NCBI GenBank assembly: GCA_014728175.1
Contig: WJMA01000030.1
Span: 1 to 33,308, forward strand
DNA length: 33,308 nt
Direction of reading: 5' to 3'
Source of the DNA: Candidatus Fermentibacterota bacterium
Lineage (GTDB): Bacteria; Fermentibacterota; Fermentibacteria; Fermentibacterales; JCC-6
The notes under the pieces are model-generated. The model was not told the origin of the DNA, ran no database searches, and saw only the letters and a list, made by a program, of their open reading frames with translations. Within the stretch, counting starts at the first letter, position 1. Each line of letters begins with the position of its first letter. Both the position numbers and the translations under genes were made by a program. This document shows, in pieces, positions 1-8,144 of this stretch.

Positions 1-8
1 CCCGTACT

Positions 9-1136
9 CTACTCCAGTACGTGGATGTTTCTGGGTTCGCAGATCTCCTTCAACTCGTCCGGCCATACCGTGACCGTTACCTCGCCCAGGTGTGCGGTGC
101 GCAGGAGGTACATGTAGGTCCTGGCCTGACCGATGCCGCCGCCTATGGACAGCGGAATCTCGTCGTTGAGTATCGCCTGGTGGTATGGAAGCTCCAGGAA
201 ATGCTCCTGACCGGTTATCTCGAGCTGCTTCTTCATGGTCTCCTTGGTCACCCTGATCCCCATGGACGTAAGCTCGTGCCTGCGCTTGGTCACGGGGTTC
301 CATACCAAGATGTCACCGTTGAGGCCGTGCATGGGTCGGCCGTCCTCCGACACCGTCTCCGTGCACCAGTCGTCGTAGTCGGCGGCGCGCATCTCATGGG
401 GATAGCCGTCCTCCAGAACCCAGCCGATACCTATGATGAAGACCGCGGGGTACTCCTGAATTATCCTGGTCTCCCGCTCCTTGCGGGGGAGGTCGGGATA
501 CTTGGCCAGGATGTCCTCGGCGTGGATGAACTCCAGTTCCTCGGGAATCTCCGGATACTGCTCGTTGGCAAGCTCGGGAAACTCCTCCCGGACCAACTGC
601 CCGGCGCCCCTGATGACCTTCCAGATCTTCCTGACCGTATCCTTGAGGTAGTCCAGGTTGCGGTCCTCTGTGGCTATTACCTTCTCCCAGTCCCATTGAT
701 CGACGTAGGAGCTGTGGTCGTGATCGAGGAAGTAGTCCTTCCTGACCGCTCTCATGTCGGTGTTTATACCGTCTCCGACCTCACAACCGAATTGGGCCAG
801 TGCCGGCCTCTTCCACTTGGTGGCCGCCTGGACGATCTGCGCCCTGATGGGCTCGTCCAGACCGAGGCCGCAGTTGAACTCGATGGGGGTCCTGGAGCCG
901 TCGCGGTCGAGATAATCGTTGACCCCACTCTCCTTGCTCACGATCAGGGGGACCTGGACCATCTGGAGGTTGAGCTCCTCCGCAAGCCCTTTCTCAATGT
1001 AGTCCTTGATCATGTAGAGCGCTTTCATACGGTTCATCGGCGTCTGAAGCGGCTCGTAGTCGTCGGGAAGAATCTTCTCCACTTCCTCGTAGGTGCTTAC
1101 TCCTGGTCCGGCCAGGTCTGCCTTCTTGTCCCGCAT
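9..1136 (-). CDS. asnA: Aspartate-ammonia ligase (asparagine synthetase A)
   Basis: Makes asparagine from aspartate, ammonia and ATP in the cytoplasm; a class II aminoacyl-tRNA-synthetase-like fold. The family signature block around residues 125-155 contains TDMRAVRKDY followed by SSYVDQWDWEKVI, which closely matches E. coli AsnA. The C-terminal class II motif 3 is present as LSIGGGIGQAR. At 375 residues it is longer than the usual ~330, with the extra length mainly in an acidic middle section (about residues 190-270). The ATG at 1136 is preceded by a strong AGGAGGTG about 6 bases upstream. The gene is transcribed away from the YciB-like gene, with 282 bases between them. The call is secure; the reason for the insertion is unknown. 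Confidence 0.95.
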   Translation of the reverse strand: MRDKKADLAGPGVSTYEEVEKILPDDYEPLQTPMNRMKALYMIKDYIEKGLAEELNLQMVQVPLIVSKESGVNDYLDRDGSRTPIEFNCGLGLDEPIRAQIVQAATKWKRPALAQFGCEVGDGINTDMRAVRKDYFLDHDHSSYVDQWDWEKVIATEDRNLDYLKDTVRKIWKVIRGAGQLVREEFPELANEQYPEIPEELEFIHAEDILAKYPDLPRKERETRIIQEYPAVFIIGIGWVLEDGYPHEMRAADYDDWCTETVSEDGRPMHGLNGDILVWNPVTKRRHELTSMGIRVTKETMKKQLEITGQEHFLELPYHQAILNDEIPLSIGGGIGQARTYMYLLRTAHLGEVTVTVWPDELKEICEPRNIHVLE

Positions 1137-1369
1137 CCTTCACCTCCTGGTATTCGTGCGCCTGGCGGCGCGATTGAGGCAGAACATCTGATCACTCGTC
1201 TCAACCGGGCTGGGAGAAATACCGTCTCCTGCGTTGGCAAGCATATGCCTGAAGGAGGACTCCAAGCAGGGTTGAGAGCGGAAGATATACCAAATTCTGA
1301 AGTGGGGCAAGCCGGCAATTCGGCTTTCTCCGGGTAGCCCAGGGTACGGGCCGAACCTAGGTATGAATA

Positions 1370-1434
1370 GATTCTTCCCGACTACCGTAAGAGCGGATTC
1401 GAACCGGAGGGAGGTTGCTTGAGCGGGAAGAATC
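1370..1434. repeat. 11-bp inverted repeat bracketing SD and TTG start of the next gene
   Basis: GATTCTTCCCG (1370-1380) is an exact inverted match to CGGGAAGAATC (1424-1434). The 43-base interval between the arms contains the SD GGAGGGAGG (1406-1414) and the TTG start (1419). A near-exact direct repeat, CCCAGGGTA(C/T)GG, also lies at 1338-1349 and 1434-1445. In RNA the stem would place ribosome binding inside a loop closed by 11 base pairs, so a role in translation control is possible. The rest of 1137-1369 shows no ORF, tRNA or convincing promoter. Confidence 0.5.
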
Positions 1435-2264
1435 CCAGGGTATGGCCCAGGCTGGTCGTGCTGGCCGGTTTCCTGGTTGCCGATCTGTTGATGGAAGGCG
1501 CGGCGGCGGCCATTGTGGTATTCGGTCTGGGGGGGGTGGAGTTCGCCCTGTTGGTCCTGGTGCAGAGCGAAAGACACTACGACGTCCTGGCTGAGGGGGC
1601 GGCTCTCGCGGCCATAGTCCTAATCGGCGATTGGCTGTCGGGCGCCGGCTACGAGGGTGCTGGGTTCGCACTGATGGAGACGGTGCTGGGCGCGGTGCTG
1701 GCCGTATCGGCAGGAATGGAGAAACCTATCCTGGACAAACAGATGCGGCGGATGACCGGGCTGTCCATGGGAGGAAGGCTGGCCGCAAGGGCCTCCCTGG
1801 CTATAGGGCTGGTACTGGTTGCGCACAGCCTTTTCCTGTGGATGATCATCCTAGTGCGGGGAAGCGTGGGTCTTATCGCGGGGGTCGCCGGCTTCCTGCC
1901 CCTGTACTTGCTGGCGGTACTGTGGCTGCGCAGACGTCCGGTGGATACATCCTCAGCGACCCGGCTGGTACCCCGCGGGGAGGACGAGTTTCTGTTGGTT
2001 AGGGACGACAGGCCGTTGGCGAAGCTCCGCATGAGTGGCCAGAGGGTGGTGGACGTCGTCATCGATGATCTGCACGAAGGCGCTTCTCCGGACGAGTTGC
2101 TGGTCCATCTGGAACACAGCCTTGCCCGTAGAGGGGTGAGAACCCTCAGGCTGACCTCCTGGGGGAGGGATACTCTTCCCCTGGAGATGGCTGGATTTAC
2201 TAGAATAGGGGATAGCTGGCAGAAGGTGATTCCGATCGGACGGGGGAAGGGCGGACCCGGATGA
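1419..2264 (+). CDS. YciB/septation-protein-A-like membrane protein with C-terminal GNAT-like domain
   Basis: The first ~175 residues hold about five hydrophobic segments. The stretch with GAVLAVSAGMEKPILDKQM followed by a long helix resembles the YciB (IspZ, septation protein A) pattern of a glycine-rich helix, a KP-L motif and further helices. YciB itself acts at the inner membrane and affects cell-envelope integrity. After about residue 185 comes a soluble tail whose end (EMAGFTRIGDSWQKV) looks like the C-terminal strand of a GNAT acetyltransferase. No acetyl-CoA loop (Q/RxxGxG/A) is evident, so the tail may be degenerate. The start is TTG at 1419 with GGAGGGAGG five bases upstream. The stop overlaps the next start (ATGA), so the two genes are probably co-translated. 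The YciB assignment is by pattern only. Confidence 0.5.
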   Translation: MSGKNPRVWPRLVVLAGFLVADLLMEGAAAAIVVFGLGGVEFALLVLVQSERHYDVLAEGAALAAIVLIGDWLSGAGYEGAGFALMETVLGAVLAVSAGMEKPILDKQMRRMTGLSMGGRLAARASLAIGLVLVAHSLFLWMIILVRGSVGLIAGVAGFLPLYLLAVLWLRRRPVDTSSATRLVPRGEDEFLLVRDDRPLAKLRMSGQRVVDVVIDDLHEGASPDELLVHLEHSLARRGVRTLRLTSWGRDTLPLEMAGFTRIGDSWQKVIPIGRGKGGPG

Positions 2265-3490
2265 CCGAAACATCACCCAAAGAGGGAACCCCCGCGCTTC
2301 GTTACGTGATACCCTTCCTGATTGCCGCCCTGGTCGTCGTGCTTCTCTACAGCGTGCGGAGCGTATGGCACCCCATCGTGCTGCTGTTGGCCCTGCTGTT
2401 CCTGTGCTATCCGTACAGAGACAGCGTCCTGGTCAAGAGGCTTCTCCTCACCGCAAGCCTTCTGGTCTTCGTATGGGCCTTCCATCACGTAAGCGACATC
2501 CTTACTCCGCTGTTCGTAGCCATGGGACTGGCCTACGTTTTCTCCCCCATCGCGCAGTGGCTGGCCGGTAAAAGGGGCAAGTGGCGTCCGGTCAAGTTGC
2601 CCATGTCCGTGGTTAGCCTTTTGCTTACTCTGGCCATCCTGGTTTTTCTGGGCTTTCTGGGCGCGGAGACCGGCAGCCTTCTGGTCAACCAGGCTGACCA
2701 GTTGGCTACCCTGGTTACCGAGTCGGCCTCTTCGGTGGAGCAGAGACTCGCCGAGTCATTGCCCGAGGGCGATATAGCCACGGCCATCGTGGAGGGCATA
2801 GTGAATGCCATGGAGGAGATGGCCTCCAAAATACCCGATTTCTCCAGAATGCTTATAGACAAGCTGGGAACGGCCGCAGCCAGCGCTTTCGGAGTTCTGC
2901 TAACTCTGCTGTTTTTCTACTACCTGACGAAGGACCATGACAAGTTCATACCCACGTTCGGGGAACGTTACTTACCCGACTCTTTGAACAGGTTCCTGTC
3001 CGAGAGAATCGGGCGTATAAACAAGATACTCAGGAACTTTTTACACGGTTACATGATCACCAGCAGCATAGTGTTCGTACTTACCCTGGGGCTCCTTCTG
3101 GCCTTCCGGATCCAGATCGCGTTCATCCTGGCGCTGCTGGCGGGAATACTGAACATCGTGCCGATCCTGGGTTTCTGGATCACCACCATACTCATCCTGC
3201 TGGTCGCGCTGGCCACCGGCAATGACCTGCTTACCCTTTTCTTCCTATGGGCCGGCCTTGCATGCATCAACGTGCTGGAAGGCAACTTCCTGCAACCCCG
3301 CATAGTTGGAAGAAAGGTAGGGCTTCACCCGGTGGTGGTCATTCTGAGTATAGGGGTGTTCGGCAAGCTGCTGGGAGTGGTGGGAGTGTTCCTGGGCATC
3401 CCTCTCGCCGCGATACTGTCGCGGGAGTGGGAGCTGTTCCTGGAGAGGTCCAGGCACCATAGGAACCAGCAACCCCAGGAGGGCGGCTAA
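2261..3490 (+). CDS. AI-2E family transporter (PF01594-type permease)
   Basis: A polytopic inner-membrane protein of 409 residues. It has N-terminal helices, a long amphipathic soluble stretch (about residues 140-210), and a C-terminal block of helices. Family hallmarks are the FYYLTKDHDKFIP segment near residue 220, PILGFW near 300, and the NFLQPRIVGRKVGLHPVVVI motif near 340, followed by GVVGVFLGIPLAAIL. The family includes TqsA (AI-2 export) and Na+/H+ antiporter-like members, so the substrate cannot be read from sequence. The ATG overlaps the upstream TGA by four bases, forming a two-gene operon. It ends 16 bases from the convergent cyclic-nucleotide-binding gene, with no clear terminator between them. 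Confidence 0.9.
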   Translation: MTETSPKEGTPALRYVIPFLIAALVVVLLYSVRSVWHPIVLLLALLFLCYPYRDSVLVKRLLLTASLLVFVWAFHHVSDILTPLFVAMGLAYVFSPIAQWLAGKRGKWRPVKLPMSVVSLLLTLAILVFLGFLGAETGSLLVNQADQLATLVTESASSVEQRLAESLPEGDIATAIVEGIVNAMEEMASKIPDFSRMLIDKLGTAAASAFGVLLTLLFFYYLTKDHDKFIPTFGERYLPDSLNRFLSERIGRINKILRNFLHGYMITSSIVFVLTLGLLLAFRIQIAFILALLAGILNIVPILGFWITTILILLVALATGNDLLTLFFLWAGLACINVLEGNFLQPRIVGRKVGLHPVVVILSIGVFGKLLGVVGVFLGIPLAAILSREWELFLERSRHHRNQQPQEGG

Positions 3491-3506
3491 GATCCTCGCC
3501 CGGCTA

Positions 3507-4001
3507 TCAGCCTTCCTCGGGGCTGCCGAGCATCGATTGCTTGAGCCGTTCCGCCTTGTCCTTCAGCTCTCTGTTCATTACCGCGACCGTGGTGAAGGCC
3601 TCGTCGACGAACTTCAGCCTCTGAATTAGTACCTTGCAAAGGCCGTAGAGGAACCTGGCGGCGACGAAGGGTTCCTCCACCATGAACTGGACGAAGCGCT
3701 CCTTGCTCATCTTGTAAAGAACGCTGTCCTCGGAGGCGACCACGGTAGCCGAGCGAGGCCCCTCGTAGATGAAGGACATCTCGCCGAACACGTCGCCTTC
3801 CTTGAATATGGCCAGAGGTACCTTGTCCTCGTCCCACTCGTCTACGGCCTTGGCCGAGCCGGATTTTACCACGTAGAGATCGGTGGAGACCTCGTCCTTC
3901 TTAACTATGGTTTCCTCGTCCGCTACTTCTATCTCCTCGCAACCTTCGAAGAAAGTCTCTTTCTCCTGGGGTTTGAGAACCGAGAAGAAGAGGTTTCCCA
4001 T
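3507..4001 (-). CDS. Cyclic nucleotide-binding domain protein
   Basis: A stand-alone Crp/PKA-type cNMP-binding domain of about 164 residues with no helix-turn-helix, so not a classical Crp regulator. The phosphate-binding cassette is intact (GDVFGEMSF followed by GPRSATV), keeping the Glu that contacts ribose and the Arg that contacts phosphate. The C-terminal ~40 residues form a helical, charged tail. I chose ATG 4001 (MGNLFFSVL) because AAGGGGAG lies eight bases upstream. A TTG at 4025 would add eight residues but has a weaker SD. It probably reads cAMP or cGMP and acts on a partner protein. A class II cyclic-nucleotide phosphodiesterase is encoded at 30165-30929. It lies 94 bases downstream of the adaptor gene on the same strand. 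Confidence 0.85.
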   Translation of the reverse strand: MGNLFFSVLKPQEKETFFEGCEEIEVADEETIVKKDEVSTDLYVVKSGSAKAVDEWDEDKVPLAIFKEGDVFGEMSFIYEGPRSATVVASEDSVLYKMSKERFVQFMVEEPFVAARFLYGLCKVLIQRLKFVDEAFTTVAVMNRELKDKAERLKQSMLGSPEEG

Positions 4002-4095
4002 GTTCCAACTCCCCTTCCTGTCCAAAAAGCCTTTCGGTGCCGCTCAGATGAATATCGTACTCCAGTGGCGCACGTTCGGCAAGTACGTGGATTCG

Positions 4096-5181
4096 CTATT
4101 CCACTATCCTCACGCTGTCGCCGTCGGATACTCTGAACTGCCCCTCCACTACGACCAGGTCTCCGGGTCGGAGCCCGCTTTCTATATGAACCCGGCCCCG
4201 GTTGGATATGCCGGTGGCCACCTCGGAGACGGTTATCCGCCCTTCGCGCACCGTGGCCAGACCGAAGCCCGACTCGGTACGACGCAAGGCTATCTCGGGA
4301 ACCGTAAGGGCACTGTCGACGGTTCTAACCGCCACGGATACCATGCCGGTCATGCCCGGCATCAGATCGCCTGATTCGTTAGCGAAGGTGACCTCTACCG
4401 GGACCAGACCGGAGAGCGGGTCCACCGATCTGGCCGTGGCCGTGACCATTCCCGGATAGCTCTCTCCGTCGTAGGCGGTAACGGAGATGTAAGCGGGAAG
4501 ACCGATGGAAAGATCGGGCAGGTATCTCTCCGGGAGCAGCACCTCCGCTTCCAGGGCTCCGGCGTTGGCTATGGAAAGAAGCGGGCCGTTTCCGGCCAGG
4601 CTCCCCTCGCGGGCCCAGATTCTGCCAATGCGGCCGTCGAAGGGTGCGTCAATGGTTGCATTGGCCTGATTGCTGCCGGCCTGTTGAGCCGCAGCGTAAG
4701 CCTGCTCCAGACGGGCCCTCGCCGCCTCGTATGCGGTGCGGGCTCCGTCCAGCTGCTGCTCGCTTACCGCTCCAGCCTCGTACAGGCTCTGGGTTCTCTC
4801 CAGGGTGCGCTCCTGATTCTCCAGGTCGGCGCTGGCGGCAGCTATGGCGGCTCGAGCGCTGGACAATCCCGCTCGGACCTGCCGGTCGGTGGCCAGGCTG
4901 ACCAGGGTCTGTCCGACCCGTACCGAGTCGCCCTCCTCCACCAGGACTTCCTCTATTCTTCCGGGTATCGCCGGATAAACCAGAGCCTCCTCGGAGCCCT
5001 CCAGTCTTGCCGACGCCCTGGCTTCCTCACTTATAAGGGAGGGTTGGACCGTCTCCACCCTGACCGGGATCACGTCCTCCGCGCGGTCGGCGGGAACAGG
5101 CTCATCACAACCCAGAGCCATAAGGCCACATGTAGATACGATAAGCAGAGAGACAGGAACGTTCCCCAGGTAAGTGCCTAT
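4096..5181 (-). CDS. RND-type periplasmic adaptor (membrane fusion protein), probable lipoprotein
   Basis: A HlyD/AcrA-type adaptor that would bridge an inner-membrane pump and an outer-membrane channel. From the ATG at 5121 the protein shows a lipoyl half ([19 protein letters not shown]), an alpha-hairpin (about residues 80-145), the second lipoyl half ([19 protein letters not shown]), then beta-barrel and membrane-proximal domains ending in [19 protein letters not shown]. An ATG start would leave no export signal. Reading frame 5122-5181 is open and encodes a hydrophobic stretch ([18 protein letters not shown]) ending in a lipobox-like ALGC. The only codon there with a good SD (GAGGAGG, five bases away) is ATA at 5181, and a promoter lies just upstream, so I extend to 5181. 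ATG 5121 is the conservative alternative. No RND pump or TolC-like gene is adjacent. Confidence 0.85.
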   Translation of the reverse strand: MGTYLGNVPVSLLIVSTCGLMALGCDEPVPADRAEDVIPVRVETVQPSLISEEARASARLEGSEEALVYPAIPGRIEEVLVEEGDSVRVGQTLVSLATDRQVRAGLSSARAAIAAASADLENQERTLERTQSLYEAGAVSEQQLDGARTAYEAARARLEQAYAAAQQAGSNQANATIDAPFDGRIGRIWAREGSLAGNGPLLSIANAGALEAEVLLPERYLPDLSIGLPAYISVTAYDGESYPGMVTATARSVDPLSGLVPVEVTFANESGDLMPGMTGMVSVAVRTVDSALTVPEIALRRTESGFGLATVREGRITVSEVATGISNRGRVHIESGLRPGDLVVVEGQFRVSDGDSVRIVE

Positions 5182-5220
5182 GCCGGCCTCCTCTCTAACC
5201 CTTTTCGAGGCGGACGGAAT

Positions 5221-5248
5221 ACTATACGCACCGGAGCCCGCCCATCAA
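5221..5248 (-). promoter_or_regulatory. Sigma70-like promoter for the adaptor gene
   Basis: On the minus strand, TTGATG (5243-5248) and TATAGT (5221-5226) are separated by 16 bases. They match the -35 and -10 consensus at 4/6 and 5/6 positions. Transcription would start near 5214, leaving a ~33-base leader that contains GAGGAGG. This supports translation beginning near 5181 rather than at the ATG at 5121. Confidence 0.5.
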
Positions 5249-5355
5249 GCCCCGACGAATTCGTTGACTTGTTGCACAGCACCATTCATCTTAGCAAGCT
5301 GACTCATTTTCTGCTTCTTACGAAAAACACAACGTACCATACTAAAAGGGAGGTA

Positions 5356-5613
5356 ATGGAAACCGTGAACGGCGAGAGAGAGTACCCGTTTTGCGAGATC
5401 GACCCCGAGGAGTGCAAGGGGTGCCATCTATGCGTGTCCTCCTGTCCCGCGGAGGTTCTTGAGGTCTCCGACAATCTCAATTCCAAGGGCTTTCACTACG
5501 CGGAGTACAAGGGTAGTGGATGCATAGGTTGTGGGTTCTGCTTCTACATGTGTCCGGAGCCCGGTGCAATTACCGTCTACTTGAAGGACTACGAGCCGGG
5601 AAAGGCGGTGTAG
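5356..5613 (+). CDS. vorD: 2-oxoacid:ferredoxin oxidoreductase delta (ferredoxin) subunit
   Basis: An 85-residue 2[4Fe-4S] ferredoxin that carries electrons out of the oxidoreductase. Two complete cluster motifs are visible: [12 protein letters not shown] and [12 protein letters not shown], each CxxCxxCxxxCP. The start is ATG 5356, preceded by AAGGGAGG. The frame stays open far upstream, but that stretch is antisense to the adaptor gene and has no ferredoxin character. It is the first gene of a compact operon: vorB starts one base after its stop. I assign the Vor rather than the Por or Kor branch from vorB similarity, so the exact 2-oxoacid is inferred. Confidence 0.9.
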   Translation: METVNGEREYPFCEIDPEECKGCHLCVSSCPAEVLEVSDNLNSKGFHYAEYKGSGCIGCGFCFYMCPEPGAITVYLKDYEPGKAV

Positions 5614-5614
5614 A

Positions 5615-6667
5615 ATGGCCAAGAAACTGCTGAAGGGAAACCATGCGGCGGTGTACGGAGCCGTGCTGGCGGGATGTGAGGCCTACTACGGATATCCCAT
5701 AACCCCGGCCAGCGAGATAGCCGAGATGGCGGCAACATTGATGCCCAAGCTGTGCAGGACGTTCCTGCAGGCAGAGAGCGAGGTTGCCGCCATGAACATG
5801 GTCTACGGGGCTTCCGGCTCCGGCAAGAGAGTGATGACCGCCAGCTCCGGCCCCGGGGTGAGTCTCAAGCAGGAGGCCATATCCTACTCCGCCGGATCTG
5901 CCCTTCCCTGCGTGATAGTGGACATAATGAGGGGTGGTCCCGGTCTGGGTAACATCGGTCCGGAACAGGGCGATTACAAGCAGGTGGTGCACGGCGGAGG
6001 CCACGGCAATTACAAGTGCATCGTCCTGGCCCCCAACTCCTGCCAGGAGATGTGCGATCTGACCATGCTGGCCTTCGAGCTGGCGGACAAGTATCGCAAC
6101 CCGGCTTTCGTTCTGACCGACGGAGTGATAGGCCAGATGATGGAGGCCGTGGAGATACCCCAGACCGTTGCCCAGTTGCCGGACAAGAGCGATTGGGCCG
6201 TGATGGGGACGGCCGAGTCCAAGAACCTGATAAACTCCATCTATCTCGATCATGACGAGCTGGAGGAATGGAACAGAAAGCTGCAGGAGAAGTACCGCTC
6301 CCTGGAGCAGAACGAGGTCAGGATCGAGGAGTACATGGTTGAAGACGCCGATTACGTGGGCATAGCCTACGGAAGCGCCAGCAGGGTCCTGAGGACCACG
6401 GTGGACACGGCGAGAAGTCAGGGCATGAAGATAGGCATGCTTCGTCCCATCACGTTGTACCCGTTCCCGGTCAAGGAGATCGCTGCTCTTCCGGACCGGG
6501 GTGTGAAGGGGGTCCTCACCGTCGAACTCTCCTGCGGCCAGATGGTCAACGACGTCAACCTGGCCCTGAAGGGCAAGATGAGGTCGGAGTTCTACGGTAG
6601 AATGGGAGGGAACGTGCCCTCCTCCAACGAGTTGCTCGAAAAGTTCAAAGAGTTGTTTGGGGTGTGA
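5615..6667 (+). CDS. vorB: 2-oxoacid (3-methyl-2-oxobutanoate):ferredoxin oxidoreductase alpha subunit
   Basis: The alpha/core subunit of a ferredoxin-dependent 2-oxoacid oxidoreductase. The complex oxidises the branched-chain 2-oxoacids from valine, leucine and isoleucine to acyl-CoA, CO2 and reduced ferredoxin. Typical motifs are [28 protein letters not shown] at the N-terminus (described here in two parts: [14 protein letters not shown], then [12 protein letters not shown]), [18 protein letters not shown], and [19 protein letters not shown] near residue 110. The C-terminal transketolase-like domain contains [12 protein letters not shown]. The length of 350 matches VorB/KorA proteins. The SD AAGGCGG lies within the end of vorD, and the next gene begins two bases after its stop. 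Confidence 0.92.
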   Translation: MAKKLLKGNHAAVYGAVLAGCEAYYGYPITPASEIAEMAATLMPKLCRTFLQAESEVAAMNMVYGASGSGKRVMTASSGPGVSLKQEAISYSAGSALPCVIVDIMRGGPGLGNIGPEQGDYKQVVHGGGHGNYKCIVLAPNSCQEMCDLTMLAFELADKYRNPAFVLTDGVIGQMMEAVEIPQTVAQLPDKSDWAVMGTAESKNLINSIYLDHDELEEWNRKLQEKYRSLEQNEVRIEEYMVEDADYVGIAYGSASRVLRTTVDTARSQGMKIGMLRPITLYPFPVKEIAALPDRGVKGVLTVELSCGQMVNDVNLALKGKMRSEFYGRMGGNVPSSNELLEKFKELFGV

Positions 6668-6669
6668 CG

Positions 6670-8109
6670 ATGGCGAAGAAGACGGTACTCCGGAAACCCA
6701 AAGGATTCCTGGATGTCTACAAGCACAAGCCGGGAGCCGAGAAGGATCGTACGCACTACTGCCCCGGATGCGGCCATGGGATTCTGCACAAGCTGGTGGC
6801 CGAGGCGCTGGAGGACCTCGACGTAGTGGACCGGACCGTGCTGATGAGCCCTGTGGGCTGCAGCGTCTTCGCGTACTACTACTTCGACACCGGGCACTTC
6901 CAGGTTGCTCACGGAAGGGCTCCCGCGGTGGCCACGGCTGTATCCAGGGCGAATCCGGACGCCATAACCATAAGCTACCAGGGCGACGGCGACCTGGCCG
7001 CGATAGGCGGCAATAACATACTTCAGGCCGCTAACAGGGGTGAGAACTTCGTAGTGTTCTTCGTTAACAACGCCATATACGGCATGACCGGAGGACAGAT
7101 GGCCCCCACCACCCTGGAGGGCCAGAAGACGACCACCACCCCCTACGGTCGAAACCCCCTCACCGACGGGTATCCCATAAAGATGTGCGAGGTGATCTCG
7201 CAGCTTTACGCCCCGGTGTACGTGACCAGAACCTCGCTGCATGACAATGCCAACGTCCGCAAAACCCGGAACGCGGTCCGTAAGGCGATACAGAACGTGA
7301 AGGAGAAGAAGGGATTCTCGTTCGTAGAGGTTCTCGGCATGTGCCCCAGCGGGTGGAAGATGTCTTCCACAGACGCCCAGAGATGGATAGAGGAAGAGAT
7401 GATACCGGTCTTCCCCCTCGGGGTGTACAAGGACGTCACCGACGAGGACCGCAGCAGCATAGATCGTCCGACGCCCGTGCACGAAGTGGACCGGGTCCTG
7501 GAAGCCCTGGACGTTACAACGGAGAAGGCCGAGCTGCTGTCGAAGAGAGAGGTCGAGCCCCGGTACGCGAATCCTTCCATAAGGGCGTCCGGTTTCGGAG
7601 GCCAGGGAATCATGTCCATGGGGCAGGCCATAGCCCGGGTGGGCATGAAGTACGGCTACGAGGTTTCCTGGCTTCCCTCCTACGGCCCGGAGATGAGGGG
7701 AGGCACGGCCAATTGCTCCGTCAAGGTCCAGGAGAACAAGATCGGAGCCTGCGAGGCTACCGAACCCACGGTAATCATAGCCATGAACAGGCCCAGCCTG
7801 GAACGTTTCGAGAAGATACTCCAGCCCGATGGAACGATCATCTACAACAGCACGCTGATCGAGGTCGAGCCCACCAGAGAGGACGCGGAGGTATATCCCG
7901 TACCGATCACCGGCCTGGCCGATGACCTCGGCAACACCAGGGTTCAGAGCATGGTGGGAGTGGGGGCCTTCGCCGGGGTGACGGATCTTTTCGACCCCGA
8001 AGAGGTGATCAAGCTCCTGCCGGAGATGTTCGGAAGCAAGGCCTCTTTGATCGAGCTGAACGAGAAGGCCGTGCGGGCGGGTTACGAGTACGTGAAGGAG
8101 AACTTCTAG
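6670..8109 (+). CDS. 2-oxoacid:ferredoxin oxidoreductase beta (TPP) and gamma subunits fused
   Basis: Residues 1 to about 285 are the thiamine-diphosphate beta subunit. It has CPGCGHG (31-37), SPVGCSVF (60-67), and the TPP/Mg motif GDGDLAAIGGNN (105-116) followed by FVNNAIYGMTGGQ. Residues from about 300 to 479 are the gamma subunit, with ASGFGGQGIMSMGQAIA and YGPEMRGGTANCSV, the CoA-binding-type signature. In many organisms these are separate genes (vorA and vorC); here a short linker joins them. ATG 6670 is preferred over the overlapping GTG 6664, because GGGGTG lies upstream at a usable distance. This completes a three-gene D-B-(A-C) operon. The reduced ferredoxin would feed fermentation or respiration. 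Confidence 0.92.
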   Translation: MAKKTVLRKPKGFLDVYKHKPGAEKDRTHYCPGCGHGILHKLVAEALEDLDVVDRTVLMSPVGCSVFAYYYFDTGHFQVAHGRAPAVATAVSRANPDAITISYQGDGDLAAIGGNNILQAANRGENFVVFFVNNAIYGMTGGQMAPTTLEGQKTTTTPYGRNPLTDGYPIKMCEVISQLYAPVYVTRTSLHDNANVRKTRNAVRKAIQNVKEKKGFSFVEVLGMCPSGWKMSSTDAQRWIEEEMIPVFPLGVYKDVTDEDRSSIDRPTPVHEVDRVLEALDVTTEKAELLSKREVEPRYANPSIRASGFGGQGIMSMGQAIARVGMKYGYEVSWLPSYGPEMRGGTANCSVKVQENKIGACEATEPTVIIAMNRPSLERFEKILQPDGTIIYNSTLIEVEPTREDAEVYPVPITGLADDLGNTRVQSMVGVGAFAGVTDLFDPEEVIKLLPEMFGSKASLIELNEKAVRAGYEYVKENF

Positions 8110-8144
8110 CCGTAAATCCGACGCCACGAGAAAGGCGGTGACCC

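Noticed and set aside
1284-1310. TATATC with TTGCCC upstream as an asnA promoter
   Set aside because: The spacer is only about 15 bases and both hexamers are weak; not distinguishable from chance.
1380-1420. tRNA T-arm-like stretch (GGATTCGAACCGG)
   Set aside because: No acceptor, D or anticodon arms can be placed around it; only a short palindrome.
5264-5345. TTGACT and TACTAA elements upstream of vorD as its promoter
   Set aside because: The spacings do not give a good -35/-10 pair, and the best -10 would start transcription inside the SD; the vor promoter remains unplaced.
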